A DNA stretch of 9,044 nucleotides from Clostridiaceae bacterium UBA5444 (GTDB lineage Bacteria; Bacillota; Clostridia; Clostridiales; Oxobacteraceae), in assembly GCA_002426575.1 (NCBI GenBank), contig DIRE01000045.1:534-9577 (forward strand). Direction: 5' to 3'. Positions 5,805 to 9,044 of this stretch are shown here, in pieces (position 1 is the first letter of the stretch; each line of letters begins with the position of its first letter). The position numbers were made by a program, and so were the translations under genes. The notes under the pieces are model-generated. The model worked only from the letters and a program-made list of their open reading frames with translations, did no database searches and had not been told where the DNA came from.

Positions 5805-5969
5805 ATGAGAAAAGCTATACAGCTTGTTAAAGAAGTTCAAGGAACCATGGCTATTGAAGGTTTAAAGTTAAAAAGGCATGAAGTCGGAATTTTATACAAT
5901 TGCGCGTCAGGAAAAATATCATCCAAAGATGCTGTTAAAAATCTAGTATCAAAGTACACGCAGAAATAA
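5805..5969 (+). CDS. Class I Fic antitoxin (VbhA-like)
   Basis: This 54-residue protein (MRKAIQLVKE start, KNLVSKYTQK end) carries the inhibitory motif of Fic antitoxins, [S/T]xxxE[G/N], as T14-M-A-I-E18-G19. In this class the glutamate reaches into the partner's active site and blocks productive ATP binding. Residues 34-48 (ASGKISSKDAVKNLV) match the C-terminal part of VbhA-type antitoxins, which typically read aGxxSxxEA. The gene is preceded by GGAGATGGGAGG and ends 10 bases before the Fic gene, so the two are surely co-transcribed. The motif and order (antitoxin first) are the hallmarks of FicT-FicA modules. The protein is small enough to be missed by automatic gene calling. Confidence 0.88.
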   Translation: MRKAIQLVKEVQGTMAIEGLKLKRHEVGILYNCASGKISSKDAVKNLVSKYTQK

Positions 5970-5979
5970 GGGATGCAGT

Positions 5980-6678
5980 ATGGCTAATAGTTATTACGAA
6001 TATAAAGGGGATAACTATTATTGTTATCCCAACAGCTTTATATTGAAAAATAAATTAAATATAAAAAGTGAAACTTTGCTAGAAGAAGCTGAACGTCAAA
6101 TTACAGCTGTTAAAATATTAGATCTAAAAATGAATCCAATGAAAGGCGACTTAAACTTTGAACACTTGTTAAATATTCATAAATATATTTTTGATGATAT
6201 TTATGAATGGGCAGGGAAAACTCGATCTGTAAATATTTCAAAGGGAAGTCGTTTTTGTAATTACGCCTTTATTAATAACATAGCTAATGAAACCTTTTCT
6301 GAGTTACATAATGATAATTATCTAATAGGGTTGACAGAGGAGGAAATGATAGCGAAGTTATCATGTTATTTAGGTGAACTAAATGCAATTCATCCCTTTA
6401 GAGAAGGAAATGGCAGAACACAAAGGGTATTTATTGAGTATTTAGCATATGCTGCAGGATATTACGTTGATTTTTCGAAAGTTTCTTCAAATGAAATGAT
6501 CGAGGCTAGTGCAGATTCTTTCTTGTGTGATTATAGAAAAATGAAAAGCTTATTCCATAATATTATTGATAAAATTCCCATTACTGAACAAGAAAACTTT
6601 ATAAAGTCAATTACTTCCAAAGGGAGTATTTTGATAAAAACTTTTGATTATTGGAAAAACAATAAGGCTTCAAGTTAG
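5980..6678 (+). CDS. Fic-domain adenylyltransferase (toxin of the Fic pair)
   Basis: This is a 232-residue Fic protein. The catalytic motif is complete, H138-PFREGNGRTQR (consensus HxFx[D/E]GNGRxxR), with H138 as general base, the acidic residue at 142 for magnesium, and R146/R149. The flap region is YEWAGKTRSVNISKG (75-89) and the N-terminal segment YYCYPNSFILKNKLNIK (13-29) is typical of VbhT/FicT-like proteins. The C-terminal 60 residues are an extra helical segment. These toxins transfer AMP from ATP to hydroxyl groups of targets; class I bacterial members modify GyrB and ParE, but the target here is not known. No inhibitory helix lies within the protein itself, consistent with the separate antitoxin encoded just upstream. 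The gene appears intact. Confidence 0.93.
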   Translation: MANSYYEYKGDNYYCYPNSFILKNKLNIKSETLLEEAERQITAVKILDLKMNPMKGDLNFEHLLNIHKYIFDDIYEWAGKTRSVNISKGSRFCNYAFINNIANETFSELHNDNYLIGLTEEEMIAKLSCYLGELNAIHPFREGNGRTQRVFIEYLAYAAGYYVDFSKVSSNEMIEASADSFLCDYRKMKSLFHNIIDKIPITEQENFIKSITSKGSILIKTFDYWKNNKASS

Positions 6679-6760
6679 TATATCCAACAGATTTTTGTTG
6701 AATCCATAAAGAGAAAATGACAGTAAATTATAGACATATTCCTTAATAATAAGAAAATCC

Positions 6761-6794
6761 AAAGGCATTAAGATGAAAAAATCTTGATGCCTTT
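6761..6794. terminator. Bidirectional terminator between convergent genes
   Basis: AAAGGCATTAAGAT (6761-6774) and ATCTTGATGCCTTT (6781-6794) pair over 14 positions with one T-G wobble, around the loop GAAAAA. It lies between the plus-strand Fic gene and the minus-strand GIY-YIG gene, so it can serve both. The stem is strong, and T runs flank both sides loosely. Confidence 0.75.
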
Positions 6795-6804
6795 GCTTTC
6801 GTGT

Positions 6805-6855
6805 TTCCACCGGTGGTATATCGAACGTTACATACGATGATGTGGAATACCGGTA
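6805..6855. repeat. Nested palindromes with paired ACCGGT sites
   Basis: This is a GC-richer island of about 50 bases. It holds CCACCGGTGG (6807-6816, perfect palindrome) and TACCGGTA (6848-6855, perfect palindrome). ACCGGT occurs twice, exactly 40 bases apart. TTCCAC (6805-6810) is inverted as GTGGAA (6842-6847), and ATCG (6820-6823) as CGAT (6835-6838). There is no gene. A protein binding or recombination site is possible, but so is a remnant of a lost mobile element. Confidence 0.4.
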
Positions 6856-6896
6856 AAGCTTGTCTTGTCAAACAACTACCTTTAATATATAGTGCA

Positions 6897-7250
6897 TTAT
6901 TCTTTAGCAGGCTTATTATATCCTCTATCACCATAGGGCTGTAGTTTTTCTAACCAAACTTTCTCCATCTTTTTTAGTTCCCATTTTACATCTGCATCTG
7001 CTTCCTTTTCCTCAAGGACCTCATAAGTGAAAACATCTTCACCTAACTCGTTCCAATCATTTTGTAGCTGAGCAATTGCATATTTGCCCATATCCAATTG
7101 CATTTTTATCGTAAACCAGCAGCTTTTTAAATTGGAACAAGTGCCAATGAGAATCTTGCTATTAACATTATTTTTTATTTGATATACTCCCATATAAATT
7201 TTGATCTGCTTATATGCCTCAAGTAATTCTTTACGTCTGCTTTTATCCAT
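6897..7250 (-). CDS. GIY-YIG-like nuclease-family protein
   Basis: The 117-residue product begins MDKSRRKELLEAYKQI and then MGVYQIKNNVNSKILIGTCSNLKS, in which MGVY and ILIG stand where GIY and YIG are expected. The middle part (LQNDWNELGEDVFTYEVLE) and the end (WLEKLQPYGDRGYN) match a family of GIY-YIG proteins of about 110-130 residues in Firmicutes. The first tyrosine of the motif is kept and the second is replaced (LIG instead of YIG). Such domains cut DNA in homing and repair enzymes, but this subfamily has no known activity and may be catalytically altered. Start 7250 is supported by GAAAGGAAAG. It lies 30 bases after its upstream partner gene, probably in one operon. Confidence 0.75.
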   Translation of the reverse strand: MDKSRRKELLEAYKQIKIYMGVYQIKNNVNSKILIGTCSNLKSCWFTIKMQLDMGKYAIAQLQNDWNELGEDVFTYEVLEEKEADADVKWELKKMEKVWLEKLQPYGDRGYNKPAKE

Positions 7251-7280
7251 TTTTTCTTTCCTTTCAAAATTAATAAATGC

Positions 7281-7760
7281 CTAATATCCAGCTTCTTTAA
7301 GCAACCGGGACAATACCCTAAGTCTTTCACCAATTAGTTCGCCATCGTTACTAAGAACTTGTGAAAATAATTGAATATCCTCATCGATCATAGGATTATC
7401 AGTACAAACCTCTACTGTCATGGCATCACCTTGTAGGCCAATACGGTCAATCCTAGGATTTTCAGCATCATATAATTTCGGGAAGCGATATGCCTCTTGA
7501 AAATATAGATAACTCCTGCAAATTAAGATGGCAAGATCAAGTACACGGTGCATAGGAAGTTCTTCAGATTGGCGTGACCATTTTTCACCAGTATACCTCC
7601 ATACTTTTGCTGAAATATCTAATTTTCCTCTGTCATTCCACTGAGCAAGCCCAAGAGAAAGTCCCTTTGCATCACTATTATATGCTTTTCTGCCATCTAT
7701 GTTTTCGTAGTTTTCTGAAACAATAACTGGTTTATGTTTTAGCGTAGTTGGTATTTCCAT
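7281..7760 (-). CDS. Conserved protein of unknown function (resembles DUF6530)
   Basis: The 159-residue protein is well conserved in clostridia as I recall, with MEIPTTLKHKPVIVSENYEN, then DAKGLSLGLAQWNDRGKLDI, and a C-terminal LVSRLLKE-like helix (here LRVLSRLLKEAGY). It has no membrane segment and no signal peptide, so it is cytoplasmic. The name DUF6530 is from memory and moderately sure. Start ATG 7760 is backed by GGAGG eight bases upstream on the minus strand. The promoter with palindrome (7793-7866) controls it, and the GIY-YIG gene follows after 30 bases. No catalytic motif could be assigned, and no function is claimed. Confidence 0.75.
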   Translation of the reverse strand: MEIPTTLKHKPVIVSENYENIDGRKAYNSDAKGLSLGLAQWNDRGKLDISAKVWRYTGEKWSRQSEELPMHRVLDLAILICRSYLYFQEAYRFPKLYDAENPRIDRIGLQGDAMTVEVCTDNPMIDEDIQLFSQVLSNDGELIGERLRVLSRLLKEAGY

Positions 7761-7794
7761 GATTAAAATTCCTCCAATTAATAATAAATAATAT

Positions 7795-7833
7795 TTAGTA
7801 AATTAGTAGTTTAGTAAACTATTAATTTACTAA
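7795..7833. promoter_or_regulatory. 39-bp near-perfect palindrome (operator) at the minus-strand promoter
   Basis: The 39 bases centred on 7814 equal their reverse complement except for the central base and one symmetric position pair. TTAGTAAAT (7795-7803) mirrors ATTTACTAA (7825-7833), and TAGTTTA-G-TAAACTA lies at the centre. TTTAGTAAA-type units thus occur three times, about 15 bases apart. The site lies between the promoter -10 (7838-7843) and the RBS, covering the expected transcription start. A dimeric or tetrameric repressor (MarR-like in appearance) is a reasonable guess. Confidence 0.7.
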
Positions 7834-7837
7834 GAAA

Positions 7838-7866
7838 AGAATAACACAGTAACCGAATTTGGTCAA
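7838..7866 (-). promoter_or_regulatory. Promoter of the minus-strand two-gene operon
   Basis: On the minus strand, TTGACC (7861-7866) and TATTCT (7838-7843) are separated by exactly 17 bases. The start codon at 7760 is some 70 bases downstream, leaving room for the operator palindrome. The fit to the sigma-A consensus is good (5/6 and 4/6). Confidence 0.7.
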
Positions 7867-7910
7867 TCGCCTTTTATCAATAAATAATATATAACCATTA
7901 TTTAAATTTA

Positions 7911-7919
7911 TGGTAGAAT
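7911..7919 (+). promoter_or_regulatory. Candidate extended -10 promoter of the P-loop kinase gene
   Basis: TGGTAGAAT (7911-7919) has an extended -10 with TG one base before the hexamer. No good -35 is seen. It lies about 57 bases before the kinase start. Confidence 0.35.
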
Positions 7920-7975
7920 ATATATAGCATAAAATGACAATTTAACATTTATATTATATTACTAGGAGTAAAACA

Positions 7976-8497
7976 ATGGACGATATAGGGAAAAGAATAA
8001 TAGTTATAGGCTCACCAGGTAGCGGTAAAAGTACTTTTTCAAGAAAGCTTGCAGAAATAACAGAAATTCCACTTATTCATCTTGATAAAGAATTTTGGAA
8101 TAACGGTTGGATTGAAACTCCAAAAGGGGAGTGGATAAAAAAGCAGGAAAATATAATATCAGGCAGTGATTGGATAATTGACGGTAATTATGGTGGTACA
8201 TTGGATATACGTATTGAAAAGGCCGATATAATTATTTGTTTTCAATTAAGCAGAGTAGTATGTATAATGAGATATTTTAAACGAATTATAACTAATATGG
8301 GCAAGGTAAGACCTGATATGCCAGAAGGATGCCCTGAGCATTTTGATTTTGAATTCTTGAAATACATTTGGAACTTTTCTAAAACATCAGGACAAAGAAA
8401 CATAAAAAAGCTTCAAGAAAGTAAAGGTAAAAAGATACTAATATTTAGAAAGAAAAATGATGCAAATAAATATATTAGTATGCTTGAAATGAAGTAA
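7976..8497 (+). CDS. P-loop kinase, FlaR / topology-modulation protein family
   Basis: The 173-residue protein is an adenylate-kinase-like P-loop NTPase. The Walker A motif GSPGSGKST is at 12-20. It is followed by IPLIHLDKEFWNNGW (32-46), the typical LD-x-x-x-W segment of this family, where the aspartate is part of the substrate site. WIIDGNY (66-72), a single run of GCPEHFDFEF after RPDMP (118-131) and the C-terminal GKKILIFRKK strand complete the pattern. Members are widely annotated as DNA topology modulation protein (FlaR), but their substrate is generally not established. Start 7976 has AGGAG (7964-7968) upstream. It is likely a monocistronic gene. Confidence 0.85.
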   Translation: MDDIGKRIIVIGSPGSGKSTFSRKLAEITEIPLIHLDKEFWNNGWIETPKGEWIKKQENIISGSDWIIDGNYGGTLDIRIEKADIIICFQLSRVVCIMRYFKRIITNMGKVRPDMPEGCPEHFDFEFLKYIWNFSKTSGQRNIKKLQESKGKKILIFRKKNDANKYISMLEMK

Positions 8498-8537
8498 AGC
8501 TCAAGGCGTCTGATAGGGGGCAACAATATTAAAAGTT

Positions 8538-8545
8538 GGTATAAT
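8538..8545 (+). promoter_or_regulatory. Candidate extended -10 element before the zinc-ribbon gene
   Basis: TGGTATAAT (8537-8545) is a textbook extended -10, but the start codon is only 19 bases downstream. Transcription would start inside or next to the RBS GGGTGGAG (8549-8556), giving an almost leaderless mRNA. No good -35 is seen. It may instead be chance in AT-rich DNA. Confidence 0.3.
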
Positions 8546-8563
8546 ATAAGGGTGGAGATTTGA

Positions 8564-8920
8564 ATGTTCTTCTTTGGTATATTTGGGATACAGAACAAAG
8601 AAAAAAATTTAAAGGAATTTAGCAATATAATATGTTCTTGTGGAATGTACTCTAGAATGCAGTTAGTTGAAAGGTATTACTATTTTCATTTTTTCTTTAT
8701 TCCACTATTTAAATGGGGAAGAGAGTATTATATTGAAGCAAGATGCTGCGGCAGGGTGTTTAAGGTTCCAAGGAATTATATTAAAGAGATTTTAGAAAGC
8801 GATACCGTGGATTTAAATAGATTAATTGAGGTTAATACGCCATATAGAAAATGTCCTCATTGTGGTGAGTACGTAGATTCTAACTACAAATATTGCCCCC
8901 ATTGCGGAAGAAAATTTTAA
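8564..8920 (+). CDS. Zinc-ribbon protein with two cysteine clusters
   Basis: The 118-residue protein starts MFFFGIFGIQNKEKNL and has two potential zinc sites. The N-terminal one has C24-S-C26 and C61-C62, in the context FHFFFIPLFKWGREYYIEARCC, which is the pattern of the zinc-ribbon family found in small bacterial proteins (FHLFFIPLF...). That family usually has CxxC pairs; here they are CxC and CC. The C-terminal one is a classic zinc ribbon, C97-PH-C100 and C111-PH-C114, with GEYVDSNYKY between and the end GRKF. The aromatic middle part may contact membrane or a hydrophobic partner. Function is unknown. RBS GGTGGAG lies 7 bases before ATG. It starts 66 bases after the kinase gene on the same strand. 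Confidence 0.8.
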   Translation: MFFFGIFGIQNKEKNLKEFSNIICSCGMYSRMQLVERYYYFHFFFIPLFKWGREYYIEARCCGRVFKVPRNYIKEILESDTVDLNRLIEVNTPYRKCPHCGEYVDSNYKYCPHCGRKF

Positions 8921-8946
8921 ATTAAATTAATATTAACTAATTTAAT
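8921..8946 (+). terminator. AT-rich hairpin after the zinc-ribbon gene
   Basis: ATTAAATTA (8921-8929) and TAATTTAAT (8938-8946) form a perfect but AT-only 9-bp stem directly after the stop codon. There is no T tract, so terminator activity is doubtful. The remaining bases to the end are AT-rich with GGTATAATAT at 8952-8961, a possible promoter for a gene outside the window. Confidence 0.3.
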
Positions 8947-9044
8947 CGTAAGGTATAATATGGTATTATAATAATAGATTTATAGGTAATAATATTAATC
9001 ATTAATGGAAAGATAGGGAACTTTAAATAGTTGCAAAAAATCAT

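Noticed and set aside
6743..6934. Minus-strand open frame of 63 codons after the GIY-YIG gene
   Set aside because: It spans the bidirectional terminator and the palindrome island, and overlaps the end of the GIY-YIG gene; no family was recognised. A distant link to conjugative-transposon sequence came to mind but could not be supported.
8413..8625. Minus-strand open frame across the kinase end and the zinc-ribbon start
   Set aside because: It overlaps two supported genes on the other strand and is rich in low-complexity hydrophobic codons.
1..9044. tRNA, rRNA or CRISPR array
   Set aside because: No cloverleaf, rRNA-like stretch or regularly spaced direct repeats were seen on either strand.

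Overview
The window looks like chromosomal accessory DNA of a low-GC Firmicute, most likely a member of the Clostridia. The basis is AT-rich sequence, strong AGGAGG-type ribosome binding sites, TTGACA/TATAAT-type promoters (several with extended -10 elements) and the gene families present. The species cannot be told from the sequence.

Layout: (1) 1-1000 is the end of a metal-ion cluster: the last 34 residues of a heavy-metal P1B-type ATPase, a 71-residue HMA-domain protein with a CPMC metal site, and a 104-residue protein that reads as a shrunken YtfE/RIC (iron-sulfur cluster repair) protein lacking almost all di-iron ligands. A strong terminator closes the cluster, and a CRP/FNR-like palindrome lies before the HMA gene. 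(2) 1000-2984 holds an isolated cytoplasmic GH20 beta-N-acetylhexosaminidase. (3) 3055-3560 is the most unusual part: a well-formed promoter with embedded palindromes, then two tandem copies of a roughly 75-nt structured RNA, each ending in a terminator-like hairpin, then a 41-residue single-pass membrane protein and a 14-bp hairpin. It looks like a tandem transcription-terminating riboswitch or attenuator; I could not assign it to a known class.

(4) 3590-5700 is a gene graveyard shaped by deletions: the C-terminal end of a sensor histidine kinase (minus strand), an IS607-family element with broken tnpA and tnpB and possibly a relic of its omega-RNA/right end, and an ABC-2 permease reduced to its two ends. 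The kinase and permease families often occur together in antimicrobial-peptide resistance or immunity loci, so they may be remains of one such locus. (5) 5740-6800 carries an apparently intact class I Fic toxin-antitoxin pair: a 54-residue antitoxin with the TxxxEG inhibitory motif, followed by a Fic adenylyltransferase with an intact HPFREGNGR motif.

(6) 6800-7870 is a minus-strand two-gene operon (a conserved protein of unknown function, then a GIY-YIG-like protein). It has a clear promoter with a 39-bp near-perfect palindrome immediately downstream, probably a repressor site. (7) 7914-8920 holds a P-loop kinase of the FlaR / topology-modulation type and a zinc-ribbon protein, both on the plus strand. 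The last 120 bases are AT-rich and contain only a possible promoter for a gene beyond the window.
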